Assembly (NCBI GenBank): GCA_029215795.1
Contig: JARDYH010000007.1
Coordinates: forward strand, 77,573,763 to 77,637,762
Length of the DNA stretch: 64,000 bases
Origin: Anniella stebbinsi
Lineage: Eukaryota > Chordata > Lepidosauria > Squamata > Anniellidae
Direction: 5' to 3'
The notes beneath the pieces were generated by a model, which was not told the DNA's origin, did no database searches, and was given only the letters and a program-made list of their open reading frames with translations. Made by a program: the position numbers and the translations under genes. This document shows positions 22,701 through 31,764 of this stretch, piece by piece; position 1 is the first letter of the stretch; every line of letters starts with the position of its first letter.

Positions 22701-25021
22701 TAATTTCCTTTCCCAAGAACCCGTTTCTCATTTTTCTGACTTTTTGAAGGCATAGCACCTCTGGCATGAAAAGAGGGGATGAGGCAAACCACCACAGCTG
22801 TAGATGAAGCCGAAACAGGAGGCAGAAAGTGGTGTTATTTTTATGTATGTATTACATGTGTATATTAGCTTTCTCTAACCTGGTGCCCTCTGGATGTTTG
22901 GACTACCACTCCCATCAGCCCCAGCCAGCAGACAAATGGTGAGGGATGATGTAAATTGAAATCCAAAAACATCTGGATGTCACCAAATTGGGGAAGACTG
23001 GCAAAGGGGCTAGCTGTACCAACTAGCAATGATCATTGACTTATTTTCTTTTAAGATGTATACCCTGTATTTTGATTAAATCAGCATATGACAGTTTCCA
23101 GTTTCCAATCCAAATGGAGAGGTGGGTAAGAATTATTATTATTATTATTATTATTATGCCAAATAAACACACAAAAATGATCCAGCAGAGTTGTAGAGAA
23201 CACCAGGTTGGGGAAGATGTGTGTGTGTGTGTGTGTGTGATTTGTTTTGCTTTCTTTTTTGTGTTATATATGTTCTAAATACTTTTTTTCAAAGGAGGAA
23301 GCAAATGGATGCAGTGTGATCCAATATGGTACAGTGATTGGTGTTGCTTGAGGACCCAATTTGTTCCATCAGACGTGCGTTTTATTGCACGTTTGTTACT
23401 GGGCACTCGCGGATCTTTGCGGGTCCCTCTCACCACGGTGACGACATCTGCCTCCCGCATGCCTCCCACCCCTGCTAGCCTTCTTTGTGCATCAAAATAC
23501 ACCCCAGTAAGTCCAACTTATTTTTAAAGACGGAAGTTGCCGCTATCTCCTGCCGTGTGCAGGAGAAGCAGCGGGATCAAAACGGTCCACTGAATGGGCC
23601 ACGTGCACGTTGTTTACTTCCTCTTTCAGAAGAGGAATGAGGGACAAATGCGCGGGCTGAGAAGCGACGGTAAGCAAACACAATTTTCCCCTGTATGATG
23701 ACGCTCTAGTATTCAAATCCCCACCCGTCCATGTAGTTCACTGAATGACCTTGGACCAATCTAATCGCACATTGTTTTAAGGATAAGACCAAAACATTGT
23801 GAAGTGGCAGGGCAGGAAGAGAACCATGAACTCTGAGCTCTGTGGAAGAAGGCTGGGGTTAAATAACAAAGAGCGCAACCCTATGCACGTTTAGACAGAA
23901 AAACGCCCTACATTTCACAGCCTTTCACAGCCCTCCATGCTAAAATTCATCATCTGGGGAACATCCTCTGAATGAATAGTGGTTGATACTACTATCTTCC
24001 ACAAATAGATCTACACATCGTTTGCACGGGCCTCCACCACATCCCATGTCAGTGAGTTTCAAAGATCAGTTGCACAGCAGGTGAGAAGAAATCTGTTTCC
24101 AACGTCACTGTGCATTTATCTTGGTCAGCGTACTGTGACGCCTCAATCACAGACAACACACGCTTGCCCAGCAATAGATCTCAGAGTTCGGTGGCCATTG
24201 TCACTGGCTGCTCTCGCTCCTCATCTTCTTTGTCACCATTGTTCCTACCTGCTTGCTTGACAGGCAAAGACACAAAAGAGAGATGAGCTCTGGTGCTGTA
24301 AATCTTCCTGTTTCTTTTTTATTATTATTGTTCTGTCTTTTTTTAAAGGATTTTTTTATTTTGTAATCTATCCACAATGCTCAACGTTTCGGAAATAATA
24401 TCCTACATCAGGAGCTGATATAGGTCTTTTTCGAGTAACGTATTAGAAGGACTAAGCTTTGGTGAAGGACACACAAACAGAAAAAGACCTATATCAGCTC
24501 CTGATGAAGGATATTATTTCCGAAACGTTGAGCATTGTGGATAGATTACAAAATAAAAAATTCCTTTTAAAAAATACAGAACAATTTTTTAAAAAAAAAA
24601 AGAAACAGGAAGATTTACAGCACCAGAGCTCATCTCTCTTTTGTGCCTACGCAGATTGGTGCTTTTTCCCCTTTTCTCGTGATTGACAGGCAAAGAGCCA
24701 GGGAGCCAGGAGGCCGTGGCATCTCCTGCTCCTCCAGTGTCTGGGCCAGAGCGAGAGACAGGTGAACAAGTGAAGAGGAAGTCCAGGGGGCTCTTGCTGC
24801 ATTGTGTGCCCTCGACGGATGCCCAGCCATGCTGACCCTTGACACCAGCCCTGCTCTGTAGCCACGAGTTTGGACCTTGCCTATCAAGCCCAATTTGTGA
24901 AGCAACCTGCCTTCTAGCCTTCAACCCCACAATTGAACGGCGCTCCTTCCAATGACTTACCTGAGGCAGCACTTATGGATCTGCAGTGCATCAGGAGGAA
25001 CAGGACTCTCCAAAGATCCAT
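10314..25021 (-). CDS. SMPDL3B: SMPDL3B, acid sphingomyelinase-like phosphodiesterase 3b (complete, 8 exons)
   Basis: Calcineurin-like metallophosphoesterase of the ASM-like family, a secretory-pathway protein at the macrophage and podocyte surface that dampens TLR signalling (family knowledge). Eight exons join in phase to 1443 nt, 480 aa: 24961-25021, 21798-22011, 17767-17864, 16721-16864, 15390-15562, 13581-13761, 12243-12376, 10314-10751. A signal peptide spans residues 1-20. Metal-site motifs: D28-x-H30 (TDLHLD), D93 (WTGDD), GNHD at 133-136, GH at 235-236, GHHH at 276-279. NxS/T sites include N72, N153, N202 and N343. The C-terminal Cys-rich domain is followed by a hydrophobic stretch, about 433-457, then a 23-residue polar tail. 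Human protein is 455 aa, GPI-anchored and lacks such a tail. All introns are GT-AG; the exon 5 donor (AAG|GTTTCC) is weak. Confidence 0.95.
12243..12376 (-). CDS. SMPDL3B: SMPDL3B exon 7
   Basis: Acceptor TTTCAG, 134 bp, donor GAAG|GTAGGG. Residues 291-335: PISVMFLAPAVTPWKTTLPG and NGANNPGIRVF, the closing strands of the phosphoesterase core. Confidence 0.94.
13581..13761 (-). CDS. SMPDL3B: SMPDL3B exon 6
   Basis: Acceptor TTTGCAG, 181 bp, donor ACAG|GTACAC. Residues 231-290: VYIIGHVPPGFFEK with metal ligand H236, then VIAAQFFGHHHTDSFRM with ligands H277 and H279. Confidence 0.95.
14588..15147. mobile_element. Inverted-repeat DNA transposon, family B copy 1
   Basis: 560 bp in SMPDL3B intron 5. 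Left end TGCCTCAGTTCAGACAACAC; right end GTTGTCTGAACTGAGCCA is its inverted match. Internal sequence matches 53096-53640 over most of its length. Poly-T runs at 14705-14730 and 14908-14928. Confidence 0.75.
15390..15562 (-). CDS. SMPDL3B: SMPDL3B exon 5
   Basis: Acceptor TTTTGCAG, 173 bp, residues 173-230. Contains MVVLNTNLYY and GGQFQWLQDTLARASEAG, both recognisable ASM-like motifs. The donor reads AAG|GTTTCC, a poor match to consensus but the only site that keeps phase with exon 6 (VYIIGH). It has FYSQRL where human SMPDL3B has a cysteine, resembling the paralogue SMPDL3A at that place. Confidence 0.88.
16262..16400 (-). mobile_element. CR1 LINE 3' end fragment
   Basis: Plus-strand reading AGAATCATAGAATAGTAGAG then TGGAAGGGGCCTATAAGGCC is the inverted 3' end of CR1, whose tail is an ATTCTATGATTCT repeat. 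Confidence 0.75.
16505..16685 (-). mobile_element. tRNA-derived SINE, second family
   Basis: On the minus strand the head reads GCCATAGCTCAGTGGTAGAG with B box GGTTTGATTCC, then CTGGCCAGG-type body and ACTGGGCTAGATGGACC tail. It overlaps SMPDL3B intron 4, ending 36 bases from the exon 4 donor. Confidence 0.8.
16721..16864 (-). CDS. SMPDL3B: SMPDL3B exon 4
   Basis: Acceptor GTTCCAG, 144 bp, donor GCAG|GTATGT. Encodes DTQVYPAMGNHDFHPKNQ with the GNHD metal and proton-donor motif (residues 133-136), then ENRIYNETAELWRPWLSD. Confidence 0.94.
16975..17200. repeat. Family D element, copy in SMPDL3B intron 3
   Basis: Contains TTAGCATGTTGTCTGAACAG and TGGTGGCTACATAACC in inverse orientation relative to the copy at 9.5 kb. 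Further CCATGGTTT units continue to about 17430. Confidence 0.5.
17767..17864 (-). CDS. SMPDL3B: SMPDL3B exon 3
   Basis: Acceptor TTTTCCAG, 98 bp, donor CCAG|GTAAGA. Completes the WTGDD metal motif and encodes DDTPHVPDEKLGEETV followed by an amphipathic helix, residues 92-125. Confidence 0.94.
18185..18350 (-). mobile_element. A/T-rich LINE tail fragment
   Basis: TTTTTTTATTGAATAAGTC then AAAACAATAAATACATGAAG; resembles inverted LINE 3' UTRs. Low specificity. Confidence 0.3.
18978..19452. repeat. Family D element(s), copy in SMPDL3B intron 2
   Basis: Begins TGACCCTGTTCAGACGACAC and ends GTATCGTCTGAACAGGGTCA, inverted matches about 470 bp apart. A second start (ACCCTGTTCAGATGACGC) at about 19132 shows at least two joined elements. 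Confidence 0.6.
19951..20304. mobile_element. ATGCGC-rich element, family C copy 3
   Basis: Starts ACCCCCTCTAGATGG and ends TCTTGTAGAGGCAGCC. Contains GTTTGACGCCTGGTTAGC and CGATAATGCGCATAATCGGA, shared with copies at 3.1 and 50.3 kb. In SMPDL3B intron 2. Confidence 0.65.
20530..20850 (+). mobile_element. CR1-type LINE fragment
   Basis: AAGGGAGACATGATAGAAGT then GTACCTCTTCACACAGCGCA and GGGGGCTGGATAAATTCCTG are widespread sauropsid CR1 3' ORF sequence, here without an open frame. In SMPDL3B intron 2. Confidence 0.65.
21345..21535 (+). repeat. Interspersed repeat (AACATAAGAAGAACCCTGCT)
   Basis: AACATAAGAAGAACCCTGCT, GGCCAAGGGTCCATCTAGTC, CTGTTGACCAGGAGCCCAC. A widespread sauropsid interspersed sequence; inverted relative at 33715-33875, direct relatives at 31765-31925 and 61340-61640. 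Confidence 0.65.
21798..22011 (-). CDS. SMPDL3B: SMPDL3B exon 2
   Basis: Acceptor CTGCAG at 22012-22017; donor CCGG|GTGAGG. Encodes residues 21-92 (phase 1 to 2): SFWHVTDLHLDP with metal ligands D28 and H30, the paired cysteines CPSAG and GDYLCD, and DPDFILWTG leading into the second metal site. Confidence 0.94.
22205..22505. repeat. Diverged repeat, direct copy of 23525-23705
   Basis: Shares GATCTCCTGCGGTGTGCAGG, TGGGCCACGTGGTCTTTGTT and GAGAAGCAACGGTATGG with the 23.5 kb copy (CTATCTCCTGCCGTGTGCAG, ATGGGCCACGTGCACGTTGT). Family unknown. Confidence 0.5.
22662..22741. repeat. Short inverted repeat, arms about 25 bp
   Basis: GTCAGAAAAATGAGAAATGG and the inverse of the same sequence (CCGTTTCTCATTTTTCTGAC) face each other across about 30 bases, with a GGGTTCT/AGAACCC step. 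Confidence 0.6.
23132..23240. repeat. (ATT)n and (GT)n microsatellites
   Basis: ATT repeat at 23132-23156 and GT repeat at 23219-23239, in SMPDL3B intron 1. Confidence 0.85.
23525..23705. repeat. Diverged repeat, partner of 22205-22505
   Basis: Same orientation as the 22.2 kb copy, with GTTTACTTCCTCTTTC and GAGGAATGAG in common. Unknown family, no coding frame. Confidence 0.5.
24271..24645. repeat. 375-bp inverted repeat, Penelope-like element with hammerhead-like core
   Basis: Arms of about 160 bp (24271-24430 and 24479-24645) around a 50-base spacer. The right arm has CTGATGA (24501-24507), a short GGA/TCC stem and CGAAAC (24521-24526), the arrangement of a hammerhead ribozyme core as found in Penelope-like retroelements. 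In the left arm the matching core reads CTGATGT, so only one looks intact. In SMPDL3B intron 1. Confidence 0.55.
24961..25021 (-). CDS. SMPDL3B: SMPDL3B exon 1 (signal peptide)
   Basis: ATG at 25021-25019, then MDLWRVLFLLMHCRSISAAS, a typical cleavable signal peptide. Donor CAG|GTAAGT with GT at 24960-24959. Ends in phase 1; joins exon 2 to give AASGSFWH. The start was set by phase, length and the hydrophobic leader, as it is too short to stand out as an open frame. Confidence 0.88.
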
Positions 25022-25639
25022 CCCCGTCAAAGAGCTTCCCTGCCAGAGGTCGCCAGTTGAAGTTCCACTTCGCTGTCTTTAATCCCAGCTGTGGGGAAAG
25101 TTAGCCAGTCCCACTTTACGTTTGTCTCCCTCAGATCTCTGACTCACTGCCTGCTGAAATAGCTCCACCTGGCATCAAAACTGTCGCTGCCGGCTGAGCG
25201 GAGAAGCCCTTGTGCTATTTTTAACGGGCGTGTAAGACGCGCAAGCGGTTAGCTGACACTTCAAAAGGCCAAGCTTTCTTTTATATTTTAATCTAGTATT
25301 CCAGGGGCTTCCCTCATCGAAAGAAATCCTTTGATGGCTTAGCAGGTCAGGCTTGGCTCGCTTCTCATTCTGACACAAACATTAACAAGGCCAGATGTGC
25401 GTGGGAGAGAGTGGAAGTTCAGGTTCTCCGACAACCATCAAACCGAAACAGAAGAAGTCTGCATGAAAGACAGACCAAAGGTTTTTAGAGGACTGAGGCC
25501 TCATTTCATTTAATCCAAACATATCTTTCCTCTCCAGGATCACGCCGTTGAGTGGGGCAGGGAGGGGAGGCAGAGAAAGTTCTGCAGGATTGAGGCAGAA
25601 GCTGGCCAACTACAGCCTCCACTGGACAGGGATCGCTTG

Positions 25640-26286
25640 GCTACAGTGGTACAGGGGTGAGTAACCTCAAGACTAGATTACTGCAATGTGCTCTATGGGG
25701 GGCTGCCCTTAAAGCTGCTCCAGAAGCTGGAGTTATAGTGCAGAACGCAGCAGCTAGGCTGTTGTCAGGAGCTGCCTCTTTTCAACATGTAACTCTTTTG
25801 CTGAGGGAACTGCACTGGCTGCCTATTGGCTACCGGACCAGGTTTAAGAATTTGGGACTAGGGTACAAAGCCCTAAACAACTTGGAACCAGGATACCAGA
25901 GAAAGCACCTTCTTCTTTACCAACTTGCCCATCCACTGAGGCCATTAGAGGGCATGCTCCTGGTGGTCCCACATGAACTTAAACCCAATTGGAGTCCACC
26001 AGGAGAAGAGCCTTTAGTGTGGTGGCCCCTTTTCTTTTGAATTCCCTGCTCCTGGAGGTCAGGCAGACACCAACACTGTGCTGCTTCCACTTCCTCCTGA
26101 AAACAGCTCTTTTCCAGGAAACATTCCTCAACTGACCAGCCACCATTTTTATGGGCATTCTCTTTTAAACTGAACAATTTTAATCTTTTAATCATTTTAC
26201 TGTTTTATCCTTAGGTATATCACTCCGGAATCTATTTTAGATATGGAGCAGTATTTAAATATTGTTAATAATAATAATAATAATAA
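25640..26286 (+). mobile_element. LINE ORF2 C-terminal fragment with 3' tail
   Basis: Frame 25657-26040 encodes VIVQNAAARLLSGA and LLLRELHWLPIGYRTRFKNL, the C-terminal part of a CR1/L2-clade reverse transcriptase. It is followed by a frame-shifted remainder and an AAT repeat tail at 26262-26286. Inactive. Confidence 0.8.
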
Positions 26287-26566
26287 CCACCGTTCCTGCC
26301 TCCCTCCCGTCCCACCACACACATACATTTTCTTGGAGACAAGATATACTGCCTTCTAACTATTATTGTTGTGTGGAATCCAGAGGCCATATGGAATCCA
26401 GAAAACAAGGCAAAATAACTAAGTCCAGAGTCCATGCTAATGTGTACTTTTGCCCCAATACTGATAAACAAGAGATATTGCCAAGACACAGCAATATGGG
26501 TGATGCTGGAAGTTGTAAGGCTTTTTTCTGCCTAAACTTGCACCCTTATAGCCTTCTAGTATTCAG

Positions 26567-27748
26567 CCCCCTCTACAAGAGTTTGCTTTGACACCCGATT
26601 CTCCTATTATGCGCATCTCCTGACAATCGTGTTTACGCCTAATACCTACACACAAGAGTCGTCAAAGCACAGAACAAGCCCTATGCAAGGCGATTTAAAA
26701 GTTGTTTACATGCAGAGAATCGCATGCAAATGTTGCTGAAAGTAATGCGTTTTGTTCCGGAGGAACTGCCCAAACAGGTTCCCTCCCTTTAGTCTCCCTG
26801 CCCACCAGAATCTCCCGCCTTTGGTTACCTGAGTTACCTGTCAGTAATGATCTGGTTAACCTGTTTGGCTACCTCTCTCCCCTCCCCTTTCGCCCGATCA
26901 CCAGCTGCAGTTGTTCCCCCACCCAGAACTGCTCAGGAGTAAGTGGGAATGTGCCTCATAAGTTTCCCCCTCCAGCACCCTTTGAAAACTTATTTTTAGT
27001 CAGGGCTGCCTCTCTCCCCCACCCTGCTTCGCCCGATTGCCATTTCAAGTGAACAGCTCAGGAGTAAATGGGAATGTGCCTCGCACACACACATGCCAAA
27101 ACAGAAAGGGGGATGCTGCTTCGTTCCTTCCCCCTCCTCTTCCCAGCGAGCTCAACCGTTGTAAAACATACACACACACGCGCGCACACACACACACAAA
27201 GCTCATGTCCGGAACCCAGCAAGGAGCGAGGGGACGATATGTCTAAGCTGATCGCTAAGTATGCGCACATCTGCACATCCTTCCTACCCACTTTGCTTCT
27301 CGTGAAACCACCTCCATCTGGCCCCGTGTCTCCATGTAAAAAATATTCCATCAGGGTACTCCAACGAAACTTTATTTTCGGTTCACGTTGGGTCTCCTCT
27401 TCCTGGAGCTTCCATCCAGAGAGACAGAGAACAAGGAGGAAGTTGCCAGGAGGAGAAAGGAAATAAAACTAAACGAAAAAGTGGAGGTTTTCCCAGCAAA
27501 GGGGCAGTTCTATGCATGACATCACGACCACAGTCCGCCCACTCTGATCGTTAATGCGCTTGAACAGCAATTGTTTACACAGACATAAGGCGCTCTTACT
27601 CCTGTGGTAAATAAAACTTGCTATTTAATGCAAATTCGAAAATGCACATAATAGGAGATAAAAAGCGCCTGTACTCCTCATTTGCGCTCCGCTCTTATAG
27701 AGGGAAAATCGGTAATGCCCTGAAAGAACTTTAAATCGTTCTTGTACT
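26567..27748. mobile_element. Family C copy 4, interrupted or longer form
   Basis: Left part (26567-26750) and right part (27540-27748) match the two halves of the family C element. The 800 bp between them, with a CA microsatellite at 27168-27198, has no match in the other copies. Either an insertion into a standard copy or a longer relative from which the short copies were derived. Confidence 0.5.
27168..27198. repeat. (CA)n microsatellite
   Basis: CA tract interrupted by CGCGCG, inside the long form of family C. Confidence 0.8.
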
Positions 27749-27865
27749 TAAAATTAAAAGTCCCTATTCAAGTTTATAACCCATCCTTGATTTTTAGACA
27801 GCTTTCTCATTACCTTCGTTTCAGCAGGGTGGCTCTTTGCCACAAGGGGAAGACTCCTCATCTTT

Positions 27866-28065
27866 TGGGGGAAGGGCTTTAGTTCAGTAATAAGAGCACC
27901 TAGTTTACAGGTAGAAAGTCCCAGGTTCAATCACTGGACTCTCCAGTTTAAAAACAGGATCGGGGAGCAGGTAATGTGAAAAGCCCATCATCTGCCTGAG
28001 ACTCTGCCATCAGTCAGTACTGGGCAAGATGCATAAATTGCTTGACCTAATAAAAGGCAACATTC
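27866..28065 (+). mobile_element. tRNA-derived SINE, second family
   Basis: Head GCTTTAGTTCAGTAATAAGA, B box GGTTCAATCAC, tail CAGTCAGTACTGGGCAAGAT. Confidence 0.7.
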
Positions 28066-28182
28066 TATGTTCTTTTTAGTCCCTCTATACACGGAGGGTG
28101 TTCTTATTCCCCTGTAATGTTTGGCTTTGTCCACCCAGAAGCTTCCTACCATTGTGTGTCCCTACTGGCATTCAGGCGTGGT

Positions 28183-28502
28183 TAGGGTGACCAGATAAAA
28201 TCCAGGTCAGGGCTCATGTAACTTTAACAGTTGTAGAGAAAAGGGAATTTCAGCCAGTGTCATTTGTATGCAATTAGTTCCTGGTGAAATTCCCTCTTCA
28301 TCACAACAGTTAAAGTTGCAGGCACTATACTAGAGTGACCATATACAAAAGAAGGCAAGGCCCCTGCAACTTTAACTGTTGGGATGAAGAGGGAATTTCA
28401 CCAGGAACTAATTGCATACAAATGACACTGGCTGAAACTCCCTTTTCTCTACAACTGTTAAAGTTACATGAGCCCTGACCTGGATTTTATCTGGTCAGCC
28501 TA
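28183..28502. mobile_element. 320-bp palindromic hAT-like MITE, copy 1
   Basis: Near-perfect inverted repeat with arms of about 130 bp around a 50-60 base loop. Starts TAGGGTGACCAGATAAAA; its inverted match closes the element. Flanked by 8-bp direct repeats differing at one base (GGCGTGGT before, GGCCTGGT after), as expected for hAT transposons. It has no coding capacity. Confidence 0.8.
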
Positions 28503-28954
28503 GGCCTGGTCCTAACATGATTCCATCAGTAGATTATTTTAGTACTAAATCAATGCTTAAGAAGGGAAGCTACATGCCAGCATTGCCAGGATGCTAAAGG
28601 CTCTGCCAACAGATATATTGGCACCCATAGTTAGATATGGATGCCAATTCCACTTCTGGGGCCAGCTTCCACCATCTATGCACCTGAGGAATTTGGATCT
28701 CTTCCACCTACTTAAGCAGGCAACCAGCTGGTGACAATAATATGCTCTTTATTCTGAGCCTTGCAGGGTAGTATGCAGGATATCACCCCACCCCACTGGC
28801 CATTTGGACAGCTAATACTGTTTTTTTTTGCCACTTGATGACAGTCCCTAAAATGTTATTTCCAGTAGTAACTCAGAAATCCAAAGCACTCCTACAGCCA
28901 CTCAGGACTGTCCAAAGGGGCTGTTGCCACAACGCGCTAACTCACACTCCTTGG

Positions 28955-29200
28955 TGGGTTAGTATGTTGTCTGAACCCAGGACATTTTCCGCAGGGTGGC
29001 TTGTTAACCACCCTAAATAACACAAAAAAAGGTGGGTTCTCAAAGTGGCTTGTTTGAGAAAAATAAGCCCACACTGCATGGTTAACAAGCCACCTTGAGG
29101 AAAATGTCCTAGTTTCAGACAACACACTAACCTGCAATTCAACAAATAACCCATACTCAACCACCGAGTGTGGGTTAGCGTGTTGTGCGAACCCAGTCAA
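28955..29200. repeat. Inverted-repeat element with GTGGCTTGTTAACCA arms
   Basis: AGGACATTTTCCGCAGGGTG on the left pairs with CACCTTGAGGAAAATGTCCT on the right. Outer ends carry GTATGTTGTCTGAACCCAG and CAGACAACACACTAACC. Another non-autonomous inverted-repeat element. Confidence 0.55.
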
Positions 29201-29501
29201 TGTATTTCAATAGCCATTCTCTTGTCATTTGTTTTATTATTCTCCTAATGACAGGCTTCATGGCCTCTGAACTGGGGGTATTTATTGGAGAAGCCTTTAC
29301 AATGAGCTCTATCACACCAGTAGTTTAACTCATTCTCACCACACCTGGTATTTGGCTTTGCAGCATGAGACTCACATGTTGTCGTACTTGTCTTGCATCC
29401 ATTTCACCTCTTTTCCTGTTTCACATATTATTTTGGTGCTGGGAAAGTATGGATTATTTTCCCCAACCAACTTTAACATGCCCTTAAGCCTCCATCTAGT
29501 G

Positions 29502-29821
29502 TAGGGTGACCAGATAAAATCCAGGTCAGGGCTCATGTAACTTTAACAGTTGTAGAGACAAGGGAATTTCAGCCAGTGTCATTTGTATGCAATTAGTTCC
29601 TGGTGAAATTCCCTCTTCATCACAACAGTTAAAGGTGCAGGGGCCCTACCTTCTTTTGTATAGGGTCACTCTAGTATAGTGCCTGCAACTTTAACTGTTG
29701 TGATGAAGAGGGAATTTCACCAGGAACTAATTGCATACAAATGACACTGGCTGAAATTCCCTTTTCTCTACAACTGTTAAAGTTGCATGAGCCCTGACCT
29801 GGATTTTATCTGGTCACCCTA
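29502..29821. mobile_element. 320-bp palindromic hAT-like MITE, copy 2
   Basis: Same length and ends as the copy at 28183, 1 kb away, but the loop is in the opposite orientation. Flanked by ATCTAGTG and GTCTAGTG, an 8-bp target duplication with one mismatch. Confidence 0.8.
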
Positions 29822-30477
29822 GTCTAGTGCTGTCCCCTCACTTTTTCCTTTGTTGGGGGCGTGTGCTTTGAATGGAGCCTTGCTGACGAAAGGGGAGGGT
29901 GGGGTGGTTCTCCTCCTCCAGCACTCCATGTCGAATATTCAAATTAATGGACTTTTTACTGCTCCAGCCTGATCCTCTTGCCCACAGCTCCCTCATTTTT
30001 AAAGATAAAGAGATGAAACTTGGGAACCTGAGAGCTCTTAAGTAGAGCTTTCAGCATGCCAAGTTTGAATCAGATTGGTTCATCCCTTGATTTTTAAGGA
30101 ATTTTTAAATTCCCCCCCTTAAACCCTTTTCGTGATAGTCCATCAATGTGAAAGTCCACCTGTTTGCATATGTGAAAGCTTTATTATTTCCAGTTTATAA
30201 AATAGAGATCTGCTGGTTCCCTTACTCAAGAGTAAATCCCATTGATTTCAGCTGCACTTACAACCAAATCATACTAAAATCCGATGCATGCTTACCTTTG
30301 AGTAAACCCCATTGAACAGAGAGACTTACTTCTAAGTAAACACTTATAGAACTGACTTAATAGTGTGGTCACTCAGCAGCTTTTTTAAAAAAAGTCAAAA
30401 ACAGCAAACTGGAAAGAAGTGCTCTGCAACCCTATGCTTACTTCTGAGGTCTTACTTCTGTTTTCACATATGTCTGA

Positions 30478-30718
30478 GAGCCAGTGTGGTACAGTGGTTT
30501 CGAGTGTTGGACTGGAACTCGGGAGTTCTGAGTTCTAGACCCCACTCAGCCATGAGCCACTGGGCAGCTTTAGGCCAATCGCTGACTCTCAGCCTAACCT
30601 ACCTCGCAGGGTTGTTGTGATGATAAAATGAAGAGGAGGAGGAGGAGGAGGGCCATGTAAGCCAGCTTGGGTTTCTTGCAATTGGATAAAAGGCAGGATA
30701 TAAATGTAATAAATAACT
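30478..30718 (+). mobile_element. tRNA-derived SINE
   Basis: AGCCAGTGTGGTACAGTGGT at the head, TGACTCTCAGCCTAACCTAC in the body, GGAGGAGG purine run and AAT-type tail. Confidence 0.75.
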
Positions 30719-30809
30719 AATGCAAATGTAAAACATAAAAGACCGAAGATCTTGTCGCTGTTGACACTGACAAACGGCACATGGAAGGTTCCGGTTTGCC
30801 TTTGATCCA

Positions 30810-30860
30810 GGGACATTCTTCTTGCAAAGCATGAACTCTACCATTAAGCTACCGCCCCTC
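30810..30860 (-). mobile_element. SINE head fragment, second family
   Basis: TTGCAAAGCATGAACTCTAC then CATTAAGCTACC is the inverted tRNA-like head of the same SINE. Confidence 0.5.
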
Positions 30861-31009
30861 TCCTTCACCACAGACACATGCCAGCCAGCCAGCCTCCTCC
30901 ATAAAGATTCATGGGCAAATGATTCGCCTTCAGTTAAACCCGTACGTTCAGGTTGTACGTGAAACTGTTCTCCCTATCTCTATAGCCCTATTCAGGCGCG
31001 ATTAAAAGT

Positions 31010-31255
31010 GCATACACTCACCACGCGGGCAGGAACTGCGCCCACGCCCAGTCACCACGCCTCCTACGTCGCGCCCTGCCGTAACTCCACCCCTAGGCGG
31101 GTCACGCTCTTGCTCGTTCCCGCAGGGGAAACCGGAAATGACAGTTTGAGGCCAACGAAGACCCGCCCTCTGCGCGGAAGAGCCAATCAGAGCCGCGCGG
31201 CATTTGCAGGCGCGGTTTCAAGTTCTCGTGAATGTCTACGGGTCACCGCAGAGAT
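31010..31255. promoter_or_regulatory. Orphan CpG island with CCAAT, GC and ETS-like motifs
   Basis: CpG-rich block 2 kb upstream of the RPA2 coding start and 6 kb from the SMPDL3B start. It contains ACCGGAAATG (ETS-type, 31131-31140), CCCGCCC (about 31162) and CCAAT (31183-31187) within 60 bp. This looks like a promoter, but no coding exon attaches to it in phase: an ATG near 31233 opens a frame whose GTAAAG donor is not phase-compatible with RPA2 exon 2. It could be an alternative RPA2 or SMPDL3B start or drive a noncoding RNA. Confidence 0.5.
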
Positions 31256-31359
31256 AAGAAAGTAAAGAGTAACCCACTCCTTACTTGGACTAAAAGTTGC
31301 AGTTCAACTTTCGAAGCGATCCAGGGCGAAAGTGAGAGCCTGCCCATAAAAATAAACGA

Positions 31360-31389
31360 GATAGATAGACAGATGATAGATAGATAGAT
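31360..31389. repeat. (GATA)n microsatellite
   Basis: Short imperfect GATA tract just past the orphan CpG island. Confidence 0.75.
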
Positions 31390-31764
31390 GCCATTCTTCC
31401 TTAAAGGATCGTACATGGTCCTCTTCCCTTCTCCCCAACCCCGTTTTAAATCACAACAGCCCTGTGAGGTAGGTTATGCTGAGCGCGAGTGAGTGACTAG
31501 CCCAAGGTCACCCAGTGAGCTTTCCATTGAACTCAATGAGATTTACTTCTGAGTGGACTCGCATAGCAGTGCACTGTTAGGCTTTACCTAGGAGTAAGCC
31601 CCACTGAATTCAATAAGATTGCACTATTTATATCAACTCCATGCCCTTAAACACGCAGTCAACCCAACATTTCTTCGTCAGGACTGGCTCCACTGAGTTC
31701 AACGGGGCTTATTTCTGAGTAGACACGCACAGCATTGCACTGTTAGTCCAGAAGTGCCAGTACA

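Noticed and set aside
25657..26040. Possible host gene for a reverse-transcriptase-like protein
   Set aside because: It is the truncated end of a LINE, frame-broken and followed by the LINE tail.
31233..31264. An alternative RPA2 first coding exon (ATG followed by GTAAAG donor)
   Set aside because: The frame ends in phase 0 while RPA2 exon 2 needs phase 1, so it would not give RPA2 protein.
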